Source: JADLGL01 sp050184415
Lineage (GTDB): Bacteria > Pseudomonadota > Alphaproteobacteria > Rhizobiales > Kaistiaceae
Assembly: GCA_050184415.1 (NCBI GenBank)
Contig: JBFXAJ010000002.1
Coordinates: 62,001 to 126,000 of the forward strand
DNA length: 64,000 bases
Reading direction: 5' to 3'
In this document: piece after piece, positions 53,295 through 62,236 of the stretch
How positions within the stretch are numbered: position 1 is the stretch's first letter
Layout: each line of letters begins with the position of its first letter
Translations under genes and position numbers: made by a program
Notes under the pieces: model-generated
What the model was told of the DNA's origin: nothing
The model's database searches: none
What the model saw: only the letters and a program-made list of their open reading frames with translations

Positions 53295-56200
53295 TTGGCG
53301 ATCGACATTTCGTCGCGCAATGGCGCGGCGCGTACTTCGGCGTGTCTTCTGGCATCGGAGTATCCAAAGCAACGCAACCGCGCCAAAGCACTTCTCGGAA
53401 GCGCTGCAATATTAGCAGGTTCGTTCGGGGGCGCCGGCCTTGTGGGCGGTGTGGCCCTCGTCGCGACGACCCCGGCCTACGCGCAGTGCTTCGTGGGTGG
53501 CGGCCCGACCTTCGGCACACAGTTCTGCACCGACGACCCGTTCGACGATGCCGAGTTCTTCCAGTCGCCCTTCTCGACCATCTACGCCTTTGGTCCCGGC
53601 GTCGTTACCGTAGCCTTCGGCGACGACGTGGAGATCGACGCCTGGGGCAACATCGTGACCGGCGGTACCGGAATCATCGGCGTGTCCTTCGGCGACGACG
53701 TTGAAATCAACGCCAACCGGATCTGGTCCTATGGCGGCAGCGGCATCATCGGCGTCGCCTTTGGCGGCGACGTCGAAGTCAACGCCTATGGCCGCATCCG
53801 CGCCGACGGCTTTGCCGGCATCGGCGCCTTCGCTTTTGGCGGCGAGGCGGAGATCAATTTCGAAGGCGAGGACATCACCAACTATGGCGGCTTCGGCGTG
53901 TTCGGCTTCGGCACGGACGGGGTCGACATAGAGGGCCGACGCTCGAACGTCGTCGCCGAGGGGACAGGCATCTTCGGCGTCGCCCTGGATGGCGACGTCA
54001 CCATCGATGCCGGCCGCGTCCGCTCCTACGACAGCAGCGGCGTGATCGGCCTTGCCTTCGACGGTGACGTCGACATCGACGCGCACGGCACCATCCGCGC
54101 CGACGGCTTCGCCGGTATCGGCGCCTTCGCTTTTGGCTACCGGTCCGATGCGACCATCGACTTCGAAGGCGAGACCGTCATCAACCGGGACGGCCTCGGC
54201 GTGATCGCCGTCGCCGATCGCAACGTCGACATCGAAGGCCGCCGGTCCGAAGTGTACGCCCTCGGCGACGGCATCGTCGGCACGTCCCGCTGGGGCGACG
54301 TCACGATCGACGCCGGCAACGTCTACGCCTTCGGCAATGGCGTGGTCGGCACCGCCTATGACGGCAATGTCGACATCGACGCCCATGGCGAGATCTTTGC
54401 CGCCGGCTTCGCCGGCATCGGGGCCTTCGCCTTCGACGGCGACGCGAATGTCAACTTCGAGGGCGAGCGGATCACCAATTTCCTCGGCAATGGTGTCGTG
54501 GCCGTCGCGGTCGACGGCGACGTCGACATCGAAGGCAACCGGTCGCGGATCACTTCGTTCGGCACCGGCATCACCGCCACCGCCTTCGGCGGCGATGTCT
54601 ACATCGACGCCGGCCGCGTCACGTCCTTCCAGGGCAGCGGCATCATCGGCACGGCCTTCGGCGGCGACGTCGACATCGACGTCAACGGCCGGATCGAGGC
54701 CGACGACGGCATGTTCGGCGCGGCGGCGATCGCCTATGGCGGCAACGCGACGGTCACGGTCAACGCCGAGATCGACCCGCCGCTGATCGGCGCTTATGCG
54801 GCGACCTATGGCTGGGGCACCGCCGCGGTCTACATCAATGACGACGTCGAGGCCGAGTTCATCGGCGCGTTCGCCGCCAATTACGGCCGCGGCGACGTCG
54901 TGGTCGACACCGACGACGACATCGCGGCCGGCTTCACCGGCATCCAGACCATCAACTATGGCCGGGGCACGACCGACGTGCGCATCGACGGCGACATCGG
55001 CGGGCTCTACGCCCCCTGGGTCCTGGGCGATGGCGTGAACACCTTCGCCGGCTATGGCGCCGGACAGGTCCATGTCGATCTCGACGAGCGCCGCTCGATT
55101 TTTGCCCGCGACGACGGCATCGAGATCAACAATATCTTCGGCCGCGGCGACACCTATGTCGACGTGCGCGAGGACGCGTTCATCTTCGCCGGCGACAACG
55201 GCATCGACATCACCGCCTTCAACTCCCGCGACGTCGACATCGACATCGAGGAAGGCGCAGGCGTCTTCGCCTTCGGCCGGGCGATTAGCGTCGACGCCAC
55301 CCGTTTCGGCTCGAACCGGGATGCCGACGTCGACATCAACAATGACGGCTTCCTGATGGGCCGCGGCTCGTTCTTCGACCCGACGATCTACGTCCGGACA
55401 GATGGCACGGCGAACATCAACAACTGGAATGACGGCCTCATCGCCGGCGACTTCTTCTCGTGGGGTGCCCTCGTGATCGACGTCGACGGCGTCGGCGACG
55501 ATGGCCACGCCGAGATCGACAATTACGGCACGATCATCGGCCGCGTCGCGCTGACCGACAATGACGACGAGTTCTGGAACTACAGCGACCAGAGCTGGCG
55601 GACGACCGGCAACAGCTATTTCGGTGCCGGCGACGACACGTTTCACAATTACGGGGCGATCTACGCCGAAGATACGACGCTCCTGTTCGGCCTCGACACG
55701 CTCTATAACTATCGTGGCGGCGCGATTGTGATGCAGGACGGAGACGTCTCCGAGTTCCTGGCCACCGGCGGCGACTATGTCGGCGGCATCGATTACTCCG
55801 AAGGCAACTTCGCCATCCTAGCGATCGACGCCGAGCTCGTCGGCAACTTCCAGTCATACTCGGATGAGTTCCGGATCATCGGTGCCGCCAGCGGCGCCAC
55901 CTTTGTCGCCGTCGACAATCTCCACGTCGGTCCGACCAGCTATGATCCGACCGGAACCCGCGTCGTCGACGCCGGGACGAGTGGCGGCACGGGCGACGAG
56001 TTCCGGCTCCTCAACGGTCCGATCACCGCCGGCCTTTTCACCTGGGATCTCTACTTCGACGAGGAGAATGACGACTGGTGGCTCCGCAACGCGCCGAACG
56101 AGCAGGCCACCGAGCTCGCTTCGATCGTGACGCTGGCACAGTTCGTCAACCAGGGCTTCACCGGCACCTGGCACGAGCGCACGGCCGACCTTCGCAACGG

Positions 56201-57086
56201 GACGTCCACCGGTCCCGGCGGCTCGACCGGCGGGGCTGACGGAGAAACGGTCGACAACAGCAATGGCGGGATCTGGTTCCGTGCCTTTGGCGACCGCCTC
56301 AACCGCGATCTCAGCACCGCCTTTAGCGGTCCGTCCATGGGCTTCACGGCCCCGAACGCCTCGCAGCAGACGACCGGCGGCTTCGTCGGCGGCGTCGACA
56401 AGATCTTCGACACCAACAGCGGTGGCGTGGTGATCGGCCTCCTCGGCAGCTACCAGGCCTCGCGCACGGTCTACTCGCCGACCGGCACGACCAACACGAC
56501 CACCGGTGCGGGCGTCGGCGGCTACGTCTCGCTGCTGTCCGGCGGCCTGTTCCTGGACGTCCTTGCCCAGGCGCAGTTCTTCGACATCGAGCATGCCGTC
56601 GGCGGGCAGTTCGCGGAAACGGCAAACACCGCCGGCCGCACCTACGGCGTCATCATTGACGGCGGCTACCGGTTCGGCGACGGTGCGGTCCATCTCGAGC
56701 CGCTCGCGACATTCGCCTACTCGACCACGTCGGTCGACGGCTTCACGATGCTCGAGAACGACGTGACCTTCGGCACCGGCGCCAGCGCCCTCGGGCGCCT
56801 CGGTCTCCGGCTTTCCGCGACCGTCGACGGCACCCGGGTCTCGATCCAGCCCTTCGTCGAGGCCAGCGCCTGGCACCAGTTCCTCGGCACCAACAGCGTC
56901 ACGCTCAGCGGGGATACGGTCGACGTCACGCTGGTCGACGCGACCGGAGGCACGACCTACCGGGCCACCGGCGGCATCGAGCTCCAGGGCGCGGGCGCAC
57001 TGTCCGGCTTCATCAACGGCCAGTACACCTTCGGCAACGGCCTCAGCGGCTATGGCGGCCAGGCAGGGCTCCGCTTCGGCTTCTAA
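53295..57086 (+). CDS. Autotransporter with repetitive beta-helix passenger
   Basis: 1263 residues from TTG 53295 (GGGGG upstream); an in-frame ATG at 53181 is an alternative. Long signal (KQRNRAKALLGSAAIL, cleavage after PAYAQ). The passenger (residues about 65-960) is made of 24-25-residue beta-coil units of the type DVDIDAxGxI...GxGIxGxAFxGD, Asp/Gly-rich, nearly Cys-free. Three tandem super-repeats lie at residues 168-466. A disordered GSTGGADGETVDNSNGG linker precedes the C-terminal ~270-residue 12-strand barrel (WFRAFGDRLNR; ends in LRFGF with terminal Phe). By family it is exported through the barrel and displayed on the cell surface, probably in adhesion or biofilm; no catalytic motif is visible. 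Flanked by sulfate genes and an ialB copy. Confidence 0.9.
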   Translation: MAIDISSRNGAARTSACLLASEYPKQRNRAKALLGSAAILAGSFGGAGLVGGVALVATTPAYAQCFVGGGPTFGTQFCTDDPFDDAEFFQSPFSTIYAFGPGVVTVAFGDDVEIDAWGNIVTGGTGIIGVSFGDDVEINANRIWSYGGSGIIGVAFGGDVEVNAYGRIRADGFAGIGAFAFGGEAEINFEGEDITNYGGFGVFGFGTDGVDIEGRRSNVVAEGTGIFGVALDGDVTIDAGRVRSYDSSGVIGLAFDGDVDIDAHGTIRADGFAGIGAFAFGYRSDATIDFEGETVINRDGLGVIAVADRNVDIEGRRSEVYALGDGIVGTSRWGDVTIDAGNVYAFGNGVVGTAYDGNVDIDAHGEIFAAGFAGIGAFAFDGDANVNFEGERITNFLGNGVVAVAVDGDVDIEGNRSRITSFGTGITATAFGGDVYIDAGRVTSFQGSGIIGTAFGGDVDIDVNGRIEADDGMFGAAAIAYGGNATVTVNAEIDPPLIGAYAATYGWGTAAVYINDDVEAEFIGAFAANYGRGDVVVDTDDDIAAGFTGIQTINYGRGTTDVRIDGDIGGLYAPWVLGDGVNTFAGYGAGQVHVDLDERRSIFARDDGIEINNIFGRGDTYVDVREDAFIFAGDNGIDITAFNSRDVDIDIEEGAGVFAFGRAISVDATRFGSNRDADVDINNDGFLMGRGSFFDPTIYVRTDGTANINNWNDGLIAGDFFSWGALVIDVDGVGDDGHAEIDNYGTIIGRVALTDNDDEFWNYSDQSWRTTGNSYFGAGDDTFHNYGAIYAEDTTLLFGLDTLYNYRGGAIVMQDGDVSEFLATGGDYVGGIDYSEGNFAILAIDAELVGNFQSYSDEFRIIGAASGATFVAVDNLHVGPTSYDPTGTRVVDAGTSGGTGDEFRLLNGPITAGLFTWDLYFDEENDDWWLRNAPNEQATELASIVTLAQFVNQGFTGTWHERTADLRNGTSTGPGGSTGGADGETVDNSNGGIWFRAFGDRLNRDLSTAFSGPSMGFTAPNASQQTTGGFVGGVDKIFDTNSGGVVIGLLGSYQASRTVYSPTGTTNTTTGAGVGGYVSLLSGGLFLDVLAQAQFFDIEHAVGGQFAETANTAGRTYGVIIDGGYRFGDGAVHLEPLATFAYSTTSVDGFTMLENDVTFGTGASALGRLGLRLSATVDGTRVSIQPFVEASAWHQFLGTNSVTLSGDTVDVTLVDATGGTTYRATGGIELQGAGALSGFINGQYTFGNGLSGYGGQAGLRFGF
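53796..54692 (+). repeat. Three tandem ~300-bp super-repeats inside the autotransporter passenger
   Basis: Copies 53796-54092 (99 codons), 54093-54392 (100) and 54393-54692 (100). Each begins with I(R/F)A(D/A)GFAGIGAFAF and contains NFEGE or DFEGE, VDIEGxRS and IDAG landmarks in the same order, i.e. four beta-coils per unit. The 5' flank (53619-53795) looks like a partial, older copy. Confidence 0.85.
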
Positions 57087-57091
57087 GCCAC

Positions 57092-57122
57092 GACCGGGCG
57101 CTTCCGTCAGGAGCGCCCGGTC
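57092..57122 (+). terminator. Probable terminator of the autotransporter gene
   Basis: GACCGGGCGCT/AGCGCCCGGTC, perfect 11-bp stem with a 9-base loop, starting five bases after the stop codon and followed by CCTTCG (weak T content). Confidence 0.6.
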
Positions 57123-57142
57123 CCTTCGATGACGTCTATCGG

Positions 57143-57168
57143 CGCCGACGCATCACGATGCGTCGGCG
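57143..57168 (+). promoter_or_regulatory. Second hairpin in the leader of the third ialB gene
   Basis: CGCCGACGCAT/ATGCGTCGGCG, perfect 11-bp stem with a 4-base CACG loop. It lies 23 bases before ATG 57192. Could be an operator or leader structure rather than part of the terminator. Confidence 0.4.
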
Positions 57169-57191
57169 TCTTCGTGAGGAGAGTTCGCGAG

Positions 57192-57716
57192 ATGATGACC
57201 TTTGGTGGCATGGTGCGGTCCGCCCTTGCCGGAGCCGCATTCCTGGCCGCGACCGGACCGGGCATGGCCCAGGAAGCAGCGCCGCCGGAGGCGCCGCAAT
57301 TGGAGGTTCAGTTCTCCGGCTGGCGCACCAGCTGTTCCGGCGCCAACCGGACCGCCTTGCTCAATTGCGCAATGATCCAGCAGGCCGTCACCGCCAATGG
57401 TCAGCCGTTCGTCTCGGTCGAGGTCCGCGTGCCCGGCGAAACGCGGGCGCCGGTGATGCTGATCCGCATCCCGCTCGGCTTCGCGATCGAGCCGGGCCTC
57501 CGGTACTTCGTCGACACCAACGAGCCGGCGGATTTGCCGATCCAGGCCTGCGAGACTGCCGGCTGCTACGCGGGGACAGCCGTTACGGACGCGCTCCTCA
57601 ACGCCATGCGCCGCGGCGCCACCTTCTTCCTGAGCTTCGAGCAGACCGACGGCGTCCGCGGGACGATCGAGATCCCGCTTGGCGGTTTCGCCGCGGCCTA
57701 TGACGGCATCCGCTAG
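57192..57716 (+). CDS. Invasion-associated locus B (IalB) family protein, third copy
   Basis: 174 residues with a signal peptide (cleavage after PGMAQ). IalB pattern: FSGWRTSCSGANR, LLNCAMIQQAV, QACETAGCYAG and EIPLGGFAAAYDG. More divergent from the two copies at 18.8-19.9 kb than they are from each other by eye. GGAGAG precedes ATG 57192; the frame is open from 57129. It follows the autotransporter, hinting at a cell-envelope locus. Confidence 0.88.
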   Translation: MMTFGGMVRSALAGAAFLAATGPGMAQEAAPPEAPQLEVQFSGWRTSCSGANRTALLNCAMIQQAVTANGQPFVSVEVRVPGETRAPVMLIRIPLGFAIEPGLRYFVDTNEPADLPIQACETAGCYAGTAVTDALLNAMRRGATFFLSFEQTDGVRGTIEIPLGGFAAAYDGIR

Positions 57717-59368
57717 TCGAGGACCTGCAGCCTCAGGCTCCGGATATCAAGCGCGGTCCCGTCGCCGGGAATGCCGGGCTCGATGATGAAGGCATCGGCA
57801 GCGGTGCCGCCGGGCGGCACGTCCCATTCGAGCGTGGCGGTCTCGAACTCGGTGCCGAGCCCGATCGTGCGCCACTCGAGGAGCCGCGTGCCGCGGAGGT
57901 ATCCGATACGGAGCGTTGAGGACGGGCGCGTCGGCGCGGCGCGGACCTCCATGATCAGCCGGACGTCGTGGCCGCCGAGGCGCTCCGCGACCCCTGGCCC
58001 GACGATGGCGCGGAAGCCCCCCGTGGTGGACGATGCGAGGCGCACATAGCCGCCGGTATCGTCGGTCTCGTAGCGGACCGGATTATCGGGACCGCCTTCG
58101 AAGATCGTTGGATCCTCGCCGGTGAAGAGGGCGATCGTCCCGTCGGCTGGCGCCGCCGCGACTGCGGCCGGCTGGGTCGCAACGGCCGCGGGACTGGCCG
58201 CCTCGTTGCTTCCGACAATCAATGGCAGGAAGACGTAGCCGCACCAGACCGCAACGATCAGCGCGAGAACACTGATGGCGATCGTGAGCACGCGCCCCGC
58301 GCGGTTCCGCTCCGGGCCTTCCGCTTCGTCGGACAGGACCGCGGCCGCCGCCGCGCGGGGGGCTCCGGTCCGGCGGTAAGGGCGCCGCCGCGTGGGCGGG
58401 GCGTCGGCAGGGTGGTGGAAGTCCGGATCGTCCTCCTCGAACTCCACGTCGATGACGCGCGCCTCACGGGCGGCGGCTACGATGGCGACGGCGTCGGCCT
58501 GAAGCGTCCGGTCCTCGAGATAGAACATCGCCCGCTCAGCCGGAGCGGAACGCGAGAGGGGCCGGCGCGGCCTGACGCCGGGCGTCGCCGGCTCGCTCAG
58601 GTCGACATCGGGCACCGGGGCATAGCGGGACGCCGGTTCGGCGGCGACCGCGGCCTCCGCACGCCAGCGCGGCAGGCGCCAGCGCCGCTTCTGCGGCGGC
58701 TCGGGCTCCGGTGAAGGTGCCGGGGCTACGGCGGCCGGACCAGCGGGCCGCCTCCGGCGCATGCGGCTGAAGCGGTTGCGGCGTTCGGGACGCGGCGCGG
58801 CTGGCGGCTCATCCTCTTCGTCGGGCTCGCCATACGAACCGATATCTTCGGTCCCGTGATGGGACCTGCGATCGTCCGACAGCGCGAAGCCGAGGCGCTC
58901 CTCCCAGCCGCCGATGGGAAGGCGCGGCTCGGATGGGCGCCCGTCGGGATCCTGCCACTGCGCGGTCGTCTCGTCCCACGCCAGGTCGATGGCGGCGGAG
59001 CCCCAGATGGACTCGGGCGCGGACGCCGTATCGCCGGCCGTGGGTGCGGACTGCGGCTCCTCTGCGGGCGGGTGAGGTGGGTTCCAATCGCCGGCATAGG
59101 CCGGCTGGGGGTGGGGCTCCGGCTCGAAATCCGCCTCCGCCTCGGCGAAGACCGATTCAGCGACCTCCTCCTCGATGCGCGCCACAGCGGCCTCGAAATC
59201 GTCGATGCGATCGGCGATCACGTCTTCCGCGAGCGGCGGATCCTGGCGCTGAAGGCGCCGCACCATGCCCTCGCGCACATGCGCGTACACACGGTCGCGC
59301 GCCCCCGCGTCGTCAACCGCACCGACGCGGTCGAGCGCATTGCGTAGCACCGAATAGAAATCCGTCAT
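57713..59368 (-). CDS. Unknown single-pass envelope protein
   Basis: 551 residues in three parts. N-terminal ~75 residues are helical (FYSVLRNALDRVG, RRLQRQDPPLAED). Then ~280 residues are Pro/Glu/Arg-rich and probably disordered, with several basic clusters (MRRRRPAG, RRRPYRRTG). A single membrane helix follows (VLTIAISVLALIVAVWCGYV, about 360-380) and a C-terminal ~150-residue extracytoplasmic beta-rich domain (FEGGPDNPVRYETDDTGG...). No enzymatic motif. I do not recognise the family. It is convergent with the third ialB (four-base overlap) and divergent from phoR. Confidence 0.85.
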   Translation of the reverse strand: MTDFYSVLRNALDRVGAVDDAGARDRVYAHVREGMVRRLQRQDPPLAEDVIADRIDDFEAAVARIEEEVAESVFAEAEADFEPEPHPQPAYAGDWNPPHPPAEEPQSAPTAGDTASAPESIWGSAAIDLAWDETTAQWQDPDGRPSEPRLPIGGWEERLGFALSDDRRSHHGTEDIGSYGEPDEEDEPPAAPRPERRNRFSRMRRRRPAGPAAVAPAPSPEPEPPQKRRWRLPRWRAEAAVAAEPASRYAPVPDVDLSEPATPGVRPRRPLSRSAPAERAMFYLEDRTLQADAVAIVAAAREARVIDVEFEEDDPDFHHPADAPPTRRRPYRRTGAPRAAAAAVLSDEAEGPERNRAGRVLTIAISVLALIVAVWCGYVFLPLIVGSNEAASPAAVATQPAAVAAAPADGTIALFTGEDPTIFEGGPDNPVRYETDDTGGYVRLASSTTGGFRAIVGPGVAERLGGHDVRLIMEVRAAPTRPSSTLRIGYLRGTRLLEWRTIGLGTEFETATLEWDVPPGGTAADAFIIEPGIPGDGTALDIRSLRLQVLD

Positions 59369-59671
59369 GACGCTCCGCGCCGACCGTCCGCGACACCTCC
59401 CATCGCCCCGTTAACCCATAACGCAACGACGGTGCGAGCCGAACAAAAAACCGCAAGTCCGCCCTCGCCGGGACGGCCGATGCCATCCGACCTGACGGAT
59501 GCAACTCGACTTAACTAAGGCAGGACCGCCAGAGGCGGCGCGTCGAAAGCTGCCGTTCTGCGGCACTTTCTTGGAACAGTCGCATCCGGACAGTACATTG
59601 TGTGGTCAAACGTCGATCGTCGAAGAGGAATCGCCTGTCGGATCGGCGGAAAGGTAGTGCTGCGTCCGCCG
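59369..59671. other. Divergent region between the unknown envelope protein and phoR
   Basis: About 300 bases with no supported gene. It contains a small inverted repeat CGTTA-ACCCA-TAACG (59409-59423) and an A-rich patch at 59447-59453. No PHO-box-like repeats are seen here. Confidence 0.5.
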
Positions 59672-60982
59672 ATGGTGCCCGTTACAACGCCCACGCCACA
59701 GGCTGCCCTGATGCCGCTGGCAAAGCTGTGGCGCCGCCGCGGCTTGCTTGGACTTGCGGCCGCCATCCTGCTCCTCCTGGTGGCCGCCGGACTCGCGTCG
59801 TTTCTCGGCGCGGCGGTCGCACTGGGCCTTGTCGCGGGGGCGGTCCTCCTTGTCGACGACCGGGTTCGCGAGGACATCCCGGCCGAGACCGGGACCGCGC
59901 CGATCGTCGCACCGCTGCGCGATGATCTCATGGCCGCCGGGATTCGCCGGCTCGCCTCCGCGCTGCCCGATCCTGCGTTCATCCTCGACGCCGGTGCCGT
60001 CGTGCGCCACGCGAATGACCGGGCCGTCGCCACGTTCGGCATCAACGAGGGCGAGTTCCTGCCGGCGCGACTCCGCTATCCCGAGCTTGCGGCCGCCTTC
60101 GACAAGGTCGTCAAGGGCGCAGGCCCGCAGCAAGTGCAGTTCGCCGAGCGCGTGCCCGCTGAGCGGTCGTTCGCGGCGTGGTTCGCCCCGCTCGACCATG
60201 CCGCAGCGCCGTCGCAGATCCTGCTTCTCCTCGACGATCTCACCGCGATCCAAGCCACCGACAGGATGCGCGCCGACTTCGTCGCCAATGCGAGCCACGA
60301 ATTGCGGACACCGCTCGCCTCGCTGGCAGGATTCATCGAGACGCTGCAGGGTCCGGCCCGCGACGACGACAATGCCCGCGCGAAGTTCCTCGGCATCATG
60401 CATTCGCAGGCGACACGGATGAGCCGCCTGATCGACGACCTCCTCTCGCTCAGCCGGGTCGAGATGAGGGTCCATGTCCGGCCCCGCGACCCGGTCGACC
60501 TCGTCGCCGTGCTCGGCCACGTCGCCGACACGATGGCGCCCCTCGCCAAGGAGCTCGGCGTCGCGATCGAGCTTGAGGTCCCGCCCGCGAAGGTCATCGT
60601 GAGGGGCGACCGGGACGAACTCGTCCAGGTCTTCAACAATCTGGTCGAGAACGCCTGCAAGTACGGCCAGGCGGGCAGGCGGGTGATCGTACGCCTCACA
60701 GCGCCCGAGCGGCATGGCGCGTGCTCGGTGACGGTCGCCGATTTCGGGCCCGGCATCCCCGCCGAACATGTTCCCCGCCTCACCGAGCGGTTCTATCGCG
60801 TGGACGGAGACGACAGCCGGCGTCACCGGGGGACCGGCCTCGGCCTTGCGATCGTGAAGCATATCGTCACCCGGCATCGCGGCCGGCTGCAGATCGAGAG
60901 CGTCCCGGGCCAGGGCTCCGAGTTCACGGTCCACCTGCCCGATGCGGAAACGACATCGAGCGGCGAAACGCCGAAAGACTAG
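59672..60982 (+). CDS. phoR: Phosphate-regulon sensor histidine kinase PhoR
   Basis: About 436 residues: two adjacent membrane helices (LLGLAAAILLLLVAAGLASF and the next), a PAS-like domain (LASALPDPAFILDAGAVVRH), HisKA with the phospho-acceptor motif VANASHELRTPLASLAGFI, and HATPase with NNLVENACKYGQ, DFGPGIP and HRGTGLGLAIVKH. The architecture and the pst genes following identify PhoR; PhoB is not in the window. Start uncertain: ATG 59672 used; GTG 59657 or GTG 59600 also possible. Confidence 0.92.
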   Translation: MVPVTTPTPQAALMPLAKLWRRRGLLGLAAAILLLLVAAGLASFLGAAVALGLVAGAVLLVDDRVREDIPAETGTAPIVAPLRDDLMAAGIRRLASALPDPAFILDAGAVVRHANDRAVATFGINEGEFLPARLRYPELAAAFDKVVKGAGPQQVQFAERVPAERSFAAWFAPLDHAAAPSQILLLLDDLTAIQATDRMRADFVANASHELRTPLASLAGFIETLQGPARDDDNARAKFLGIMHSQATRMSRLIDDLLSLSRVEMRVHVRPRDPVDLVAVLGHVADTMAPLAKELGVAIELEVPPAKVIVRGDRDELVQVFNNLVENACKYGQAGRRVIVRLTAPERHGACSVTVADFGPGIPAEHVPRLTERFYRVDGDDSRRHRGTGLGLAIVKHIVTRHRGRLQIESVPGQGSEFTVHLPDAETTSSGETPKD

Positions 60983-60988
60983 CGTTTT

Positions 60989-61029
60989 CTGTCACTTCCG
61001 CCGTCATCAAACCGTGACGGGCCCGTCAT
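60989..61029 (+). promoter_or_regulatory. Tandem PHO boxes upstream of pstS
   Basis: CCGTCAT (61001-61007), CCGTGAC (61012-61018) and CCGTCAT (61023-61029) recur every 11 bases with 4-base spacers; a further CTGTCAC lies at 60989-60995. These match the alphaproteobacterial PhoB half-site CTGTCAT. A PhoB-activated promoter for pstS is expected just downstream, before 61135. Confidence 0.7.
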
Positions 61030-61134
61030 AGAACGATTGCATCGGGTCCCTAGGGTCCGCCTCGTAAGAGACGCGGGGCCGCAACCGGACGTGGCCCGCA
61101 CACCCGTTTTCCCAACTTGGGGAGTCCAAGCAAA

Positions 61135-62169
61135 ATGCAGCTCAAGACCATTGGCGGCGTCGCGGCGCTTGCCCTTCTTGCGACGAGTTCGATCGTCGTC
61201 GCCCAGACCCGCGAGCAGATCCGCATCGTGGGCTCGTCGACCGTGTTCCCCTACACTCAGGCCGTTGCCGAGGAGTTCACCAACCTGACCGGCTATGCGG
61301 CGCCTGTCGTTGAGTCGACTGGCACCGGCGGTGGCATGCAGATCTTCTGCGCGGGCGTTGGCATCGACCAGCCCGACATCACGGGCGCTTCGCGCGCCAT
61401 GACTCGCTCCGAATATGATCTCTGCGTGCAGAACGGCGTCACCGACATCACTGAAGTACTGATCGGCTACGATGGTCTTTCGGTTGCCCACGCCGCGACC
61501 GCGACGGGCTTTGGCCTCACGAAGGCCCAGCTCTTCCTCGCGCTGGCCGCTGAAGTCCCCGTTAACGGACAGATCGTGGCCAACCCCTACACCAACTGGT
61601 CCGAGATCGATCCGTCGCTGCCGAACCAGACGATCACGATCTTCGGGCCGCCTCCGACCTCCGGCACTCGCGACGCCTTCGTCGAGCTCGTGATGCTCGA
61701 GGGCTGCGAGACCTTCGCCGAGATCACGGCGCTCGAGGAGGCTCGCATGGAAGAGGTGTGCTCGCGCATGCGTCAGGATGGCCCGTTCGTCGAGATGGGC
61801 GAAAACGACAACCTGATCGTCCAGCGCCTCGGCGCCGATCCGAATGCTCTCGGGATCTTTGGCTACTCGTTCCTCTTCGAGAACCAGGACACGCTGACGG
61901 CCGTCGCCATCGAAGGCGTGGCGCCGAACGCCGAGACCATCGCCGATGGCACCTATACCGTGTCGCGTCCGCTGTTCTTCTACGTGAAGAACGCGCACCG
62001 CGCCGTCATCCAGGGCCTTCAGGAGTTCATCGAGGAGTATGTCTCCGAAGCGGCTTTCGGCCCGGGCGGCTACCTCTCGGCCCGCGGTCTGATCCCGCTT
62101 GGTGACGACGAGCGCGCTGCCACCGCGGAGGCCGCGGTCAATGCCGAGCACATGACCCGCTACCAGTAG
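61135..62169 (+). CDS. pstS: Phosphate ABC transporter substrate-binding protein PstS
   Basis: 344 residues with signal peptide (cleavage at SIVVAQ). The phosphate-binding loop region IVGSSTVFPYTQAVAEEF, ESTGTGGGMQIFC and GPPPTSGTRDAFVEL fit the PstS family. It captures inorganic phosphate in the periplasm for PstCAB. Start ATG 61135; in-frame upstream codons belong to the leader. It is followed by a strong terminator before pstC. Confidence 0.95.
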   Translation: MQLKTIGGVAALALLATSSIVVAQTREQIRIVGSSTVFPYTQAVAEEFTNLTGYAAPVVESTGTGGGMQIFCAGVGIDQPDITGASRAMTRSEYDLCVQNGVTDITEVLIGYDGLSVAHAATATGFGLTKAQLFLALAAEVPVNGQIVANPYTNWSEIDPSLPNQTITIFGPPPTSGTRDAFVELVMLEGCETFAEITALEEARMEEVCSRMRQDGPFVEMGENDNLIVQRLGADPNALGIFGYSFLFENQDTLTAVAIEGVAPNAETIADGTYTVSRPLFFYVKNAHRAVIQGLQEFIEEYVSEAAFGPGGYLSARGLIPLGDDERAATAEAAVNAEHMTRYQ

Positions 62170-62177
62170 GGTTCTCC

Positions 62178-62215
62178 GGGAGGGCCGTCGGGACGACGGC
62201 CCTCCCTTTTTCTTC
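62178..62215 (+). terminator. Intrinsic terminator between pstS and pstC
   Basis: GGGAGGGCCGTCG-GGA-CGACGGCCCTCCC, a 13-bp perfect stem (62178-62206), followed by TTTTTCTTCT. Canonical form. It would let pstS be made in excess over the permease genes. Confidence 0.85.
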
Positions 62216-62236
62216 TGCCCCTGGCCGAGGCAAAAT

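Noticed and set aside
53098..53415. A 105-codon plus-strand frame in front of the autotransporter
   Set aside because: It overlaps the signal-peptide region of the autotransporter in another frame and shows no domain; judged a chance frame.
53412..55646. A 744-codon minus-strand frame with repeated VDVDVA-like units
   Set aside because: It mirrors the repetitive autotransporter passenger codon for codon; the repeats come from the sense gene.
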